A stretch of 32,211 nucleotides of DNA from NCBI GenBank assembly GCA_903856295.1, contig CAIOBP010000189.1:1-32211 (forward strand). Direction: 5' to 3'. Below are positions 1-6,460 of the stretch, one piece after another (positions within the stretch are counted from its first letter, which is position 1; every line of letters starts with the position of its first letter). The DNA comes from an uncultured Rhodospirillales bacterium. GTDB lineage: Bacteria > Pseudomonadota > Alphaproteobacteria > Azospirillales > Azospirillaceae. A program made the translations under genes and the position numbers. The notes beneath the pieces are model-generated. The model saw only the letters and a list, made by a program, of their open reading frames with translations, was not told the origin of the DNA and did not search any database.

Positions 1-71
1 AGGGATGGTCTCTCCGGTCTCACCAAGGGATAAATGATGGGAGGCCGGCGTCCGGCGTCAGGGGCAGGCAG

Positions 72-284
72 CTACTTCAACGCGAGTTCTAACCCACGAG
101 TCGCAGCGACGGGCCATAAAATAAGTGTTGCAATCATTGTTTCATTATTGCTCCCGTCTCCAAATCCAAGCTTGAGAGCGGCTATCGGAAGTGACAACAA
201 ATATAGCGTGACAAAGACTTTGAATAGCTCAAAGTTTTGGTGCCATTTGGTGCTTATCTTATCCATCCTTTCTTCGTTACTCAT
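72..284 (-). CDS. Small two-segment membrane protein downstream of CI
   Basis: Family not recognised. The 70-residue product has a charged N-terminus (starting MSNEERMDK) followed by two hydrophobic stretches separated by a short hydrophilic loop containing GDGSNNET, so it is probably an inner-membrane protein. The ATG at complement 282-284 has an AGGGA sequence about 10 nt upstream. A TTG at complement 306-308, overlapping the CI stop, would add eight residues and couple the gene to CI translation. It lies directly behind the repressor on the same strand, so it should be expressed in the lysogen. That position suits superinfection exclusion or another lysogenic-conversion function, but this is inference from location and membrane character only. 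The gene is clearly more AT-rich than the rest of the window. Confidence 0.6.
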   Translation of the reverse strand: MSNEERMDKISTKWHQNFELFKVFVTLYLLSLPIAALKLGFGDGSNNETMIATLILWPVAATRGLELALK

Positions 285-304
285 AAGCAAAGATTCCCTA
301 ATTT

Positions 305-973
305 TCAAACGCTCCGAAGGTGCAGAATTACTCTGCCAAGAATGGTGATGTCGTTGGGATTGACCCCGCGCAATGTCTCGTATTGCTTGTTATCGCTGGC
401 GATGGTCAGGGTTTTGTCGGCAAGATTGACCGATAGGCGTTTGACCATCAAGCTGTGGTCGTGACGGATGCCATAGATGCCCTCGCGGGTGGGTCGTGTC
501 TGGGTGAGGTCGATGAGTATCTGATCGCCATCGCGCAGGGTCGGATCCATGGAATCGCCCTGGACGCAGACAACCACGATTTTATCGGGCGGGGCTTGCG
601 TGAGAGAGCGCAGCCACTGGCGCCCGACGGGTTGATGGCAGATCGGTTCGCCGTCATGGTCGATCCAGGCGCCGGGACCGGCGGACAAGCGCAGATCGAA
701 AACCGCTAGCATGGCGATATCGCTCAGAGCGCTGAGTTCATCTCTGCTGGCGTCGTCGCGCAGCAGTTCAAATGGAGAACAGCCGAGAGCATTTGCGATC
801 GCCTCAACCGTTCCAAGCTGCGGATCGCGACTCTTTCCAGATAAAATTGTTTTGATCAACGTATCGCTCATGCCCGTTGCAAGCGAAACCTTGCGCATAG
901 AGTCGGCGCCTTCCTCAACTCGAAGGCGAAGCTGACGGCGAAAGGTGTCAACAAGGTTGGTCGGAGCTGGCAT
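305..973 (-). CDS. CI-like phage repressor (HTH plus S24 peptidase domain)
   Basis: This 222-residue protein has the LexA/CI layout. An N-terminal helix-turn-helix (about residues 22-70, with MRKVSLATGMSDTLIKTILSG) should bind operator DNA. A linker follows, then a C-terminal S24 autoprotease domain. The catalytic pair is visible: Ser141 in VQGDSMDPTLRDGD and Lys178 in MVKRL. A98-G99 in LSAGPGAW is the expected self-cleavage bond. Family knowledge says such repressors hold the lysogenic state and are cleaved with RecA help after DNA damage. It is transcribed leftward, divergent from the Cro-like gene, with dyad sequences between them. A TATTTA box ends four bases before the ATG, so the transcript may have little or no leader, as lambda cI does from PRM. 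Confidence 0.92.
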   Translation of the reverse strand: MPAPTNLVDTFRRQLRLRVEEGADSMRKVSLATGMSDTLIKTILSGKSRDPQLGTVEAIANALGCSPFELLRDDASRDELSALSDIAMLAVFDLRLSAGPGAWIDHDGEPICHQPVGRQWLRSLTQAPPDKIVVVCVQGDSMDPTLRDGDQILIDLTQTRPTREGIYGIRHDHSLMVKRLSVNLADKTLTIASDNKQYETLRGVNPNDITILGRVILHLRSV

Positions 974-1058
974 GGGTTAAATATCCCTATTTTCTGAAAG
1001 AAAGCATCGGAAACAAATTCCCTTGACGCGGGGTATTAAATTCCCAACCATATCTCCC
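974..1058. promoter_or_regulatory. Divergent CI/Cro operator-promoter region
   Basis: This AT-rich gap separates the divergent repressor and Cro-like genes and holds several inverted repeats. GGGTTAAATATCCC lies at 974-987 and GGGTATTAAATTCCC at 1031-1045; they share a GGG-AT-rich-CCC pattern and are likely operators. GGAAACAAATTCC at 1009-1021 and TTTCTGAAAGAAA at 990-1002 are weaker dyads. A TTGACG box at 1023-1028 reads rightward, but no good -10 at standard spacing is visible. On the minus strand, TTGTTT followed by 17 nt and AAAATA is a possible CI promoter. Operator assignment is inference from symmetry and position. Confidence 0.65.
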
Positions 1059-1331
1059 ATGGAGACGCCCCCCACCCCCCGCCTACGGGCGATCGCGCTT
1101 GAGCGCTTTGAACGCTTCCTGGTCCGCACTGGGATGAGCGCCAGTGCGTTTGGACTGGCGACGGTCAACGACCACAAGTTTTTGCTGCGTTTGCGGCGGG
1201 GCCGGAATGTGACGCTGCGCCTGATCGAGCAGGCTGAAGCGTTCGTGGCCGAAATTCCGGCTGATTTCAGGGCTCCGGAAGTTGTCGACTCGAGTCTCCC
1301 GCCTCCCCACGAAGAAGGACTTTCAGGATGA
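1059..1331 (+). CDS. Putative Cro-like HTH regulator
   Basis: This 90-residue protein is the first rightward gene after the divergent operator region, the position of Cro in lambdoid phages. Its central part (FLVRTGMSASAFGLATVNDH, then KFLLRLRRGRNVTLRLIEQAEAF) reads as a short helix-turn-helix of the kind found beside CI-type repressors in alphaproteobacterial prophages. The ATG at 1059 is preferred. An in-frame TTG at 1023 would put the start inside the presumed promoter and operator. The 3' end overlaps the next ATG by four bases (ATGA), indicating translational coupling. The DNA-binding role is inferred from motif and position. Confidence 0.65.
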   Translation: METPPTPRLRAIALERFERFLVRTGMSASAFGLATVNDHKFLLRLRRGRNVTLRLIEQAEAFVAEIPADFRAPEVVDSSLPPPHEEGLSG

Positions 1332-1687
1332 ACGAACGCACTCCCAGTGGTGCCGAACTGAGCGCGGAAGCGCGGCGTTTGAAGTGTTTGGAATTGGCTG
1401 GTTTGACAGCAGATCAGGAGCTTCGGAAACGGTGCGTCGAATTTGTACTCAAGAAGTGCGTCACCGCTGAGCCGGCGGTTGAGCAGGCCGAGCAAATCCG
1501 CATTGCCGTTGAGTTCGGCGTTAGCTGGTGGTCGTTGAGTTCCGTGATCGACTTTCCCGAAGCCCGCCTGCCCGCCGCCGAGGCGGTCAGGCGGGCTCAG
1601 GCGGTCGAGGCCTACATCATTTCCGGGGAGGTTGCCCCGACCCATACGGCGATTGTGCCAGAGGAGGCCGGCTCTCAATCCGGCTGA
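1328..1687 (+). CDS. Early hypothetical protein
   Basis: Family not recognised. The 119-residue product is soluble and mainly helical by composition, with no signal peptide or membrane segment. It has two cysteines close together (CVEFVLKKC) and a WWSL motif. Its ATG overlaps the stop of the Cro-like gene by four bases, so it is probably translated from the same early mRNA. Its last 71 bp face a possible small leftward gene. Lambda has regulators such as cII at this position, but no sequence evidence supports that assignment here. Confidence 0.7.
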   Translation: MNERTPSGAELSAEARRLKCLELAGLTADQELRKRCVEFVLKKCVTAEPAVEQAEQIRIAVEFGVSWWSLSSVIDFPEARLPAAEAVRRAQAVEAYIISGEVAPTHTAIVPEEAGSQSG

Positions 1688-1802
1688 GTCGGCCATCAAT
1701 GCTGGCGAGGGCTGTGGCGATAAATTCCAGGGCTTGGATGGTGCGCTGATCGATGGGCGCGGCTTGGTCGTGAGTAAACGCCAAAGGGGCGATATCTGAC
1801 AT
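1617..1802 (-). CDS. Possible small leftward gene in the early operon
   Basis: Family not recognised. The 61-residue reading frame starts MSDIAPLAFTHDQ and contains an amphipathic stretch (ALEFIATALASIDGRLSRIE) that could form a coiled coil. GGAGA lies about seven bases before the ATG on the minus strand. It fills a stretch, about 1688-1900, where the plus strand has no convincing gene. Against it, the gene is antisense to the early operon, overlaps the 3' end of the upstream rightward gene by 71 bp, and shows no clear promoter. It could instead be a transferred fragment or chance. Confidence 0.4.
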   Translation of the reverse strand: MSDIAPLAFTHDQAAPIDQRTIQALEFIATALASIDGRLSRIESRPPLAQSPYGSGQPPRK

Positions 1803-1900
1803 GACAAGTCTCCATGGTGGTTGGTTTGGCGATTGACACCATAGGAGATGCCGGGGCGGGCGTCGAGTCCGTCCCGGCAAACGGGTAGGGAGGCGTGGGG

Positions 1901-2125
1901 ATGGCTAAACGCTATGTGCTCGACCAGCGGGTTGACCTGCCCTGCGGGTGTTTGGGTGTGGTGGTTGCCATCAGCAATTCCGGGCGCTTCGCGACGGTGC
2001 GCGTCGAGGGGCAGGGCTATCGGTTTATCGGCGAGGCGCCGGGGCCGGTGGAGGGGTTCCGGCCGGCGGGCGGGTGGTTTGGCGTGGCGGCGGGGCGATT
2101 TGAGGAGGGGCGGTGTCATGGGTAG
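1901..2125 (+). CDS. Small hypothetical early protein
   Basis: Family not recognised. The 74-residue product is rich in beta-prone and glycine residues (PCGCLGVVVAI, GRFATVRVEGQGYRF), suggesting a small beta-barrel or SH3-like fold. That is a guess from pattern. The ATG at 1901 follows a purine-rich AGGGAGGCGTGGGG sequence. The 3' end overlaps the next gene's start by eight bases. An isolated TTGACA at 1833-1838 lies upstream without a convincing -10 box, so a separate promoter is only possible. Confidence 0.6.
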   Translation: MAKRYVLDQRVDLPCGCLGVVVAISNSGRFATVRVEGQGYRFIGEAPGPVEGFRPAGGWFGVAAGRFEEGRCHG

Positions 2126-2618
2126 GACCAGGGTGCCTTTGTTCGGGGATTCGGTGCTGCCGGGGTTCGAACCGGCGCAGGGGGTGTTTGGCGGGTTTGA
2201 CCGGCTGGCGGAATTGAGCCGTCCCAGCCCGGCGATGCAGCACCGGGTTTACGTGGCAGCGCTCAGAAAATCGACGGGACGGCTCCGTGAGGCGGTGCCG
2301 GAGCTGGGGGCGCTGATCGCCCTGGCCGGGCAGCGCTGGGCGGCCGGATTGCGCGGGTTGTACCCGGCGCACACGGTCAAGCTGGTGATGCGCGACTTTC
2401 ACGCGCTGGGCCTGCCGGTGGCACAGCGCACGGTCGAGGGCTGGCTCGAAGGGCAGTCGCCCCGGCTCGGGCACTTTATCGCGGCGGTGCAGCTGTATGG
2501 CTGGGAGTTCGGGGCGGCGGTGATCGCGCCCGGCTCGGAGGTGGCGCAGCGCGAGGTGCTGCGCAGCGAGATGCGCCGGCTGGCGCAGGAGTTGGATCGG
2601 GTGTCCGGGGAGGTTTGA
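2118..2618 (+). CDS. Putative HTH-containing early protein
   Basis: This 166-residue protein has a central segment (VMRDFHALGLPVAQRTVEGW followed by LEGQSPRL and HFIAAVQLYGWEF) that reads like a helix-turn-helix in which a recognition helix precedes a WLEG turn. The C-terminus (EVAQREVLRSEMRRLAQELD) is a probable coiled coil that could allow dimerisation. The ATG at 2118 has GAGGAGGGG eight bases upstream and overlaps the previous stop; longer in-frame starts would run back through the preceding gene. The location in the early operon suits a transcription factor such as a CII analogue. I infer DNA binding only from the motif; the target is unknown. Confidence 0.6.
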   Translation: MGRTRVPLFGDSVLPGFEPAQGVFGGFDRLAELSRPSPAMQHRVYVAALRKSTGRLREAVPELGALIALAGQRWAAGLRGLYPAHTVKLVMRDFHALGLPVAQRTVEGWLEGQSPRLGHFIAAVQLYGWEFGAAVIAPGSEVAQREVLRSEMRRLAQELDRVSGEV

Positions 2619-2620
2619 CG

Positions 2621-2731
2621 ATGGGCGAGTCCGAGACGGTGCGGGTGATGGCAGCCGAATTCCTGGCCCTTCTGTTTTTGGTTGCGGGCTGCTGGTGCGC
2701 GATGGTGCTGGCCTGGGCGGCGCTGCCATGA
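2621..2731 (+). CDS. 36-residue membrane microprotein
   Basis: A very short gene encodes a protein with a polar N-terminus (MGESETVRV) and one hydrophobic span (FLALLFLVAGCWCAMVLAWA). Two cysteines sit within the span. A strong Shine-Dalgarno sequence, GGGGAGG, ends seven bases before the ATG. The stop overlaps the next gene's ATG as ATGA. The reading frame exactly bridges two well-supported genes with no other use for this DNA. Function unknown; a single-span inner-membrane protein is the only supported statement. Confidence 0.6.
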   Translation: MGESETVRVMAAEFLALLFLVAGCWCAMVLAWAALP

Positions 2732-3633
2732 GCACGAGCGATTTCATCGCGCGCATGGATCGGTACGTGCGGGCGCGGATCGCGGAGCGGCCGGCGCTGC
2801 TGGTGCCGTTTTTTTTGATGGCCGGCCATGGCTATGAGCATCTCGACCGGCCGTTGATCAGTGACGGGCTGTGGGATGAGCTGTGCCGATATCTCGACCA
2901 TGCTTGGGATGAGATCGAGCATCCGCACAAGGCGTTGATCCGGCGCGAGCATTTGTCGGCGGGCACGGCGATGGGGCTGACGGTCGAGGTGCTGCCGGAG
3001 ATGGTCAAGGCGGCGAGCAGGCGGTTGCTCGCCGAGGGGCCGCCGCCCGGCAGCGAGGGCGCGCTGCTGCCCTGGTACGATGCCCGGCAGGCCGGTCCGG
3101 TGCTGGCAGCGGTGCTCGGCTGGCGGCTCAAGGGGCTCGACGTGCTCGACGCGCCGCCGCCGCGGCGGCCGGCGGCATGGCAGGCGTTTGTGCGCACCTC
3201 GTTGTGGGACCGCAAGAGCCTCTCGGCCAATGGCATGGAGGTGACGCTGCGGGGTCAACTGCCGATGATCGAGGCCAAATACCAGCCCGACGAGTGGTGG
3301 CAAGTGCTGGCGGTGGGGGATGATGTCTATGACGCGATTGGCGATGCCCGACGCTGGCTCGATGCCCGGCCGGATCAACCGATGCAGGTTCCGGGAGTGC
3401 CGGAGCAGCGCGAACCGCTGGCTGCGCGTGCCGTGGGGCTTTCGGCCCCGGCAGCGCCTGCGGTGGCTGTTCGCGCGCCAGCCCCGGCCGTGCGTGCTGT
3501 GGCTGCGGCTCCGGCACCGGCACGACCAATAGCCACCCCCGGAGCGGCCCGGGTCGCCGGGGAGCGGACCGGCACGGGGGCGTCGCGCCCACCGACGCCG
3601 GCCGGCGCGTCCGGCCAGCTCAGCCTGTGGTGA
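2728..3633 (+). CDS. Early DNA-metabolism protein with clamp-binding-like C-terminus
   Basis: This 301-residue protein begins with a helical segment (about residues 15-65) containing LDRPLISDGLWDEL and DEIEHPHKALI. This resembles domain Ia of NAD-dependent DNA ligases and related short phage proteins, but the ligase catalytic core is absent. The middle part has conserved-looking tryptophan-rich patches (DEWWQVLAV). From about residue 225 an alanine/proline-rich, probably disordered linker leads to a terminal GQLSLW. That ending resembles the bacterial sliding-clamp motif QL(S/D)LF. The simplest inference is a replication- or repair-associated protein that docks on host DnaN. It follows the microprotein with an ATGA overlap; ATG 2728 is preferred to an upstream GTG inside that gene. 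Confidence 0.6.
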   Translation: MSTSDFIARMDRYVRARIAERPALLVPFFLMAGHGYEHLDRPLISDGLWDELCRYLDHAWDEIEHPHKALIRREHLSAGTAMGLTVEVLPEMVKAASRRLLAEGPPPGSEGALLPWYDARQAGPVLAAVLGWRLKGLDVLDAPPPRRPAAWQAFVRTSLWDRKSLSANGMEVTLRGQLPMIEAKYQPDEWWQVLAVGDDVYDAIGDARRWLDARPDQPMQVPGVPEQREPLAARAVGLSAPAAPAVAVRAPAPAVRAVAAAPAPARPIATPGAARVAGERTGTGASRPPTPAGASGQLSLW

Positions 3634-3637
3634 GAGG

Positions 3638-3973
3638 ATGATGGCGCAATCTGGCACGCCGCGCAAACTGCCGCCCGTGATGTTGTTGGGCATGCGGGTC
3701 AATGGCTGGCTCAACGCCGTGTCCCGGGCGACGGCGGACAGCGCTCGGGCCGCGCACGAGCTGGGGCTGGCGCGCGAGCTGGCGGCGACGGTGCTGGGCG
3801 ATGAGCGCGCGCGCGCCGCCGATCACGAGCTGGCGGCGGCGGTGCGGAGCCGGGCGGCGGACCCGGGCACAGTGCGCGCGGCGCTGCTGGCCTGGGCCGC
3901 GACCTGGACAGAGGCGGAGCAACCGGCCGGGGCGGATGCCCGGCCCTGGTGGAACAGAGGGGGGATGGCGTGA
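3638..3973 (+). CDS. Hypothetical early protein
   Basis: Family not recognised. The product is about 111 residues, alanine- and arginine-rich, mainly helical, without membrane spans. The pattern ELAATVLGDERARAADHELA suggests amphipathic helices. Two adjacent ATGs (3638 and 3641) follow GAGAGG; the second gives slightly better spacing. The stop overlaps the next ATG (TGATG). It lies within the early operon between two probable replication-related genes, but nothing in the sequence reveals its task. Confidence 0.6.
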   Translation: MMAQSGTPRKLPPVMLLGMRVNGWLNAVSRATADSARAAHELGLARELAATVLGDERARAADHELAAAVRSRAADPGTVRAALLAWAATWTEAEQPAGADARPWWNRGGMA

Positions 3974-4503
3974 TGGGCGAGGATGCGATGGATAGGGATG
4001 ATGTGAGCTTGTTGGCCGAAGAGATCATCGAGCAGGGATATGAGCGGGCGGCGGTCGAAACCATTGAGCTGACCACCGAGACGATTAGCACCATCCGCGA
4101 CTGGTTTCGCGCACAAACCAAGCTGTGGTCGCAGATGACCCAGGGCGAACAGAGCGGCAAGTTGTACGACATCGAGCGGCTGGTGGCGTCGATGGTGCAG
4201 CGGATGGTGCGGGTGATCGCCGCCGATGGCCGCAAGGTGATCGTTGCGACCTGCGCCAAGGTGGCCTTTGAGCAAAAGGGCGTGGTCGCGAGCTTCGTCG
4301 CCAAGAGCGACAGCGAATACCGCCACGATCTGGCGGACAGCCGGGGGCTGGATTGTCTGATCGTGGTTGCCGACGCCAAGGCCTATGACAGCGGCGAGCG
4401 GCCGAGCGCCGATGCCCCGAAGGACAATCAGCCGGAGTTGCCGCTGGAGAGCGATGATGCGCCATCGGTGTTCGACAACACGGCATGTGGCCGGGGCGAC
4501 TGA
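3973..4503 (+). CDS. Hypothetical early protein
   Basis: Family not recognised. The 176-residue protein has an acidic N-terminus, a helical middle (TISTIRDWFRAQTKLWSQM) and a mixed alpha/beta section with IVATCAKVAF and LDCLIVVADAK. It ends in a polar, probably disordered tail. The size and long central helices would fit a nucleoprotein or nuclease-inhibitor type of early protein, but I see no diagnostic motif. ATG 3973 overlaps the preceding stop by one base and is preferred to an in-frame ATG at 3949. The stop overlaps the methyltransferase start in the same way. Confidence 0.65.
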   Translation: MGEDAMDRDDVSLLAEEIIEQGYERAAVETIELTTETISTIRDWFRAQTKLWSQMTQGEQSGKLYDIERLVASMVQRMVRVIAADGRKVIVATCAKVAFEQKGVVASFVAKSDSEYRHDLADSRGLDCLIVVADAKAYDSGERPSADAPKDNQPELPLESDDAPSVFDNTACGRGD

Positions 4504-5177
4504 TGGCGCAGCGCGGGCAGAACCGAAGCACGGCGGTGATGAACCGGCGGGTGGAGGCTCCCGAGAGCCTCGACTATTTTCCGACGCCGCCCTGGGCGAC
4601 GCGGGCGTTGTGCCGGCATATCCTGGAGCCGGCGGACTGGTTGAGCCGGAGCGTCTGGGAGCCGGCTTGCGGCGAGGGCCACATGGCTCGGCCGCTCGGT
4701 GAATTCTTCGATCTCTGCATGGCGTCCGATATCTATCCCTATGGTCATGGTGCGATTTGCGATTTTCTGGGCGGGTTGCACCAAGCCGAGCACGCGCCCG
4801 CCGACTGGATCGTCACCAATCCGCCCTTCAATCTTGGCGAGGCGTTCGTGCTGCGGGCACTCTCGCTGGCCCGCTGCGGGGTGGCGATCTTCTGCCGGAC
4901 CAATTTTGCCGAGAGCGAAGGCCGGTACACGAGGTTATTCACCCCGTATCCGACCTCAGCCGAGGCGATCTTTGTCGAGCGGGTCAACATCGTCAAAGGC
5001 CGGCTCGATCGCCGCGCCTCGAATGCCACCAGCTATTCTTGGTTCGTCTGGCGCCGGGACCATGTCGGGCCAACGCTGCGTCTGCGAGTGCCGCCCTGCC
5101 GTGCGGCGCTGGAGCGGGATGAGGATTACCCGGTCGCGCCCACGGAACCGCTGGAACTGTTTGCGGAGGCATGTTGA
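4503..5177 (+). CDS. Orphan adenine-specific DNA methyltransferase
   Basis: This 224-residue protein carries the two hallmark motifs of an amino-methyltransferase. The AdoMet-binding motif is EPACGEGHMA at about residues 53-62, and the catalytic motif IV is TNPPFN at about 105-110. A YFPTPPW segment near residue 25 is typical of phage adenine methyltransferases of this compact type. The expected reaction is N6-methylation of adenine in DNA from S-adenosylmethionine. No restriction endonuclease is present nearby, so it probably protects phage DNA or modulates replication or transcription rather than being half of a restriction system. The target sequence cannot be read from the gene. It sits immediately upstream of the replication initiator, whose ATG overlaps its stop. 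Confidence 0.8.
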   Translation: MAQRGQNRSTAVMNRRVEAPESLDYFPTPPWATRALCRHILEPADWLSRSVWEPACGEGHMARPLGEFFDLCMASDIYPYGHGAICDFLGGLHQAEHAPADWIVTNPPFNLGEAFVLRALSLARCGVAIFCRTNFAESEGRYTRLFTPYPTSAEAIFVERVNIVKGRLDRRASNATSYSWFVWRRDHVGPTLRLRVPPCRAALERDEDYPVAPTEPLELFAEAC

Positions 5178-6460
5178 TGACAGAAGCCCTGCCACCACCG
5201 CTGCTGCCGCCTTATGTTTGGCTGGGAGGCTTTCCCTATACCCAGCTCCATGGCGATTTGCTTTTTACCTCGGAGACGTGGATTTGCGCCTCTGACGCAG
5301 CGCGGGTGGCATACCTTAAGCTGTATTGGGAGGCGTTCAAGTCGCACCCGGGCGGCTCGCTGCCCTCGGATGATCGCATGCTGGCCGAGCTGGCCGGCTA
5401 CGGCACATGGCCGGGGGCGGTGCGGGCGTGGCGGCGGATCAAGAAGACGGTGCTGGCCGAGTGGGTGCTGTGCTCGGATGGCCGCTGGTGGCACCCGTTT
5501 CTGGCCGGGCGGGTGGCGGCGGCGTGGAATCGGATGCAGGAGGATCGCTGGGAAGCCGAGAAGGCCCGGATCACCCGCGCCCATCAGCGGGCCTGCAAGG
5601 CGGCGCGGGCCTTGGATCAGGCGCAGCCCGATGCGCCGAAGATGCCGCCTCAGCCGAGCTTTGTCGAGGTCCGCGAGGTGGTTTTGAGTGGCGGTGTCGC
5701 GGCGACCGAGGGTGATATTTCGGCGCCTGTCGCGACGACAGAAGGCGTTGTCGCGGCGACCGAGGGTGATTGTCGCGGGTCTGTCGCGACGACAGAAGGC
5801 GTTGTCGCGGCGACAGAGGGTGATTGTCGCGGCGATTTGGCTCTTAATAAGAGAGATAAGAGAGAAAGAAAAAGGGTGGGTAGGTTGGCGCTGGATCCGC
5901 AAGAGGCCGCGACGGCGGCGGATGACGCGGCGACAGCGGACCCGGCAGAGGCGCTGATCGAGCTGTTTGATGCGGCGATGGTGCGGCATTGGGGCGCGGT
6001 GTCGTCGCGACAAGGGCCGGATGGGTCTGACCTGTCGATGGCGACCGACTGGCTGTTGGCCGGGGTTGACGCTGATTTGCTCGCCAAGGTTTGCGACGCA
6101 CAGTTCCGGCGCATGGTGGCGCGGCGGGTGGCACCACCGTTTTCGCTGCGCGGACTCGACGAGGATGTGCGGCGGGCGGTGGCGGCGGCGCGGGCTAAGC
6201 CCCCCGGCGCTCCGGCCGATCACCCGCTGGCGATGCCCGAGGGGTTCCCGGTCGCGGTCGCTGCCCTGGTCGGTCGGCTGGGGCGACAGCGCTTTGCCTC
6301 GTGGGTGTCGCCGCTGGTCGCGGTCGATGATGGCACCCGGGTCACGGTGCGGGCGCCGACGCTATACCACCGCGACTATGTGGCGACGCATTTGGCCCAT
6401 GATCTCGGGCCGTTGTTCGGCTGTCGGCGAATTGATTTCGAAACGGGAGGTGCGGCGTGA
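5177..6460 (+). CDS. O-like replication initiator (DUF1376-like N-terminus, DnaA-N-like C-terminus)
   Basis: The 427-residue protein has three parts. Residues about 10-130 resemble DUF1376 proteins (VAYLKLYWEAFKSHPGG, LPSDDRMLAELAGYG, DGRWWHPFLAGR). Residues about 172-225 are a low-complexity repeat encoded by DNA iterons. Residues about 355-427 resemble the DnaA N-terminal domain (LGRQRFASWVSPLVAV, VTVRAPTLYHRDYVATHL), which in host DnaA contacts DnaB and other partners. This suggests a phage initiator that binds its own intragenic origin and recruits host helicase, like lambda O. No helicase or loader is encoded nearby. ATG 5177 is preferred to 5171 because GGAGG at 5165-5169 is seven bases away and the start overlaps the methyltransferase stop. 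Confidence 0.75.
   Translation: MTEALPPPLLPPYVWLGGFPYTQLHGDLLFTSETWICASDAARVAYLKLYWEAFKSHPGGSLPSDDRMLAELAGYGTWPGAVRAWRRIKKTVLAEWVLCSDGRWWHPFLAGRVAAAWNRMQEDRWEAEKARITRAHQRACKAARALDQAQPDAPKMPPQPSFVEVREVVLSGGVAATEGDISAPVATTEGVVAATEGDCRGSVATTEGVVAATEGDCRGDLALNKRDKRERKRVGRLALDPQEAATAADDAATADPAEALIELFDAAMVRHWGAVSSRQGPDGSDLSMATDWLLAGVDADLLAKVCDAQFRRMVARRVAPPFSLRGLDEDVRRAVAAARAKPPGAPADHPLAMPEGFPVAVAALVGRLGRQRFASWVSPLVAVDDGTRVTVRAPTLYHRDYVATHLAHDLGPLFGCRRIDFETGGAA
5695..5840 (+). repeat. 54-bp tandem repeat, about 2.7 copies
   Basis: Units start at 5695, 5749 and 5803. Each is built from 22-bp, 11-bp and 21-bp subunits, and all but one of the 11-bp subunits begin with TGTCGCG. The copies differ at a few bases, so the DNA pattern is kept better than expected for a protein linker. 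The encoded peptide repeats VAATEGD and VATTEG. Confidence 0.9.
5695..6012. other. Candidate intragenic replication origin with iterons
   Basis: Inside the initiator gene, TGTCGCG-type units recur from 5695 to 5840 with a 54-bp period. The 13-mer TGTCGCGACGACA occurs at 5728-5740 and 5782-5794, and its exact reverse complement occurs at 6000-6012. Immediately after the repeats, 5836-5872 is purine- and AT-rich and includes the perfect hairpin CTCTTA-A-TAAGAG at 5841-5853. Iterons plus an adjacent AT-rich segment within the initiator gene is the lambda O/ori arrangement. The origin role is inference from architecture. Confidence 0.65.

Noticed and set aside
1-71. tRNA or attachment site at the left edge
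   Set aside because: No cloverleaf could be drawn, and no sequence shared between the two window ends was found, so att sites cannot be assigned here.
34-348. Rightward 104-codon frame over the left edge
   Set aside because: It runs antisense to the CI end and the small membrane gene, has no ribosome-binding site, and its product looks random compared with the minus-strand protein.
1023-1028. TTG at 1023 as the start of the Cro-like gene
   Set aside because: It lies inside the presumed promoter and operator dyads; ATG 1059 leaves the control region free.
977-2119. Leftward 380-codon frame across the early genes
   Set aside because: It is antisense to the Cro-like and downstream genes, which have ribosome-binding sites and ATGA overlaps, and no domain is visible.
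5695-5840. CRISPR-like array
   Set aside because: The repeats are contiguous, without unique spacers of constant length, and are translated as part of a gene.
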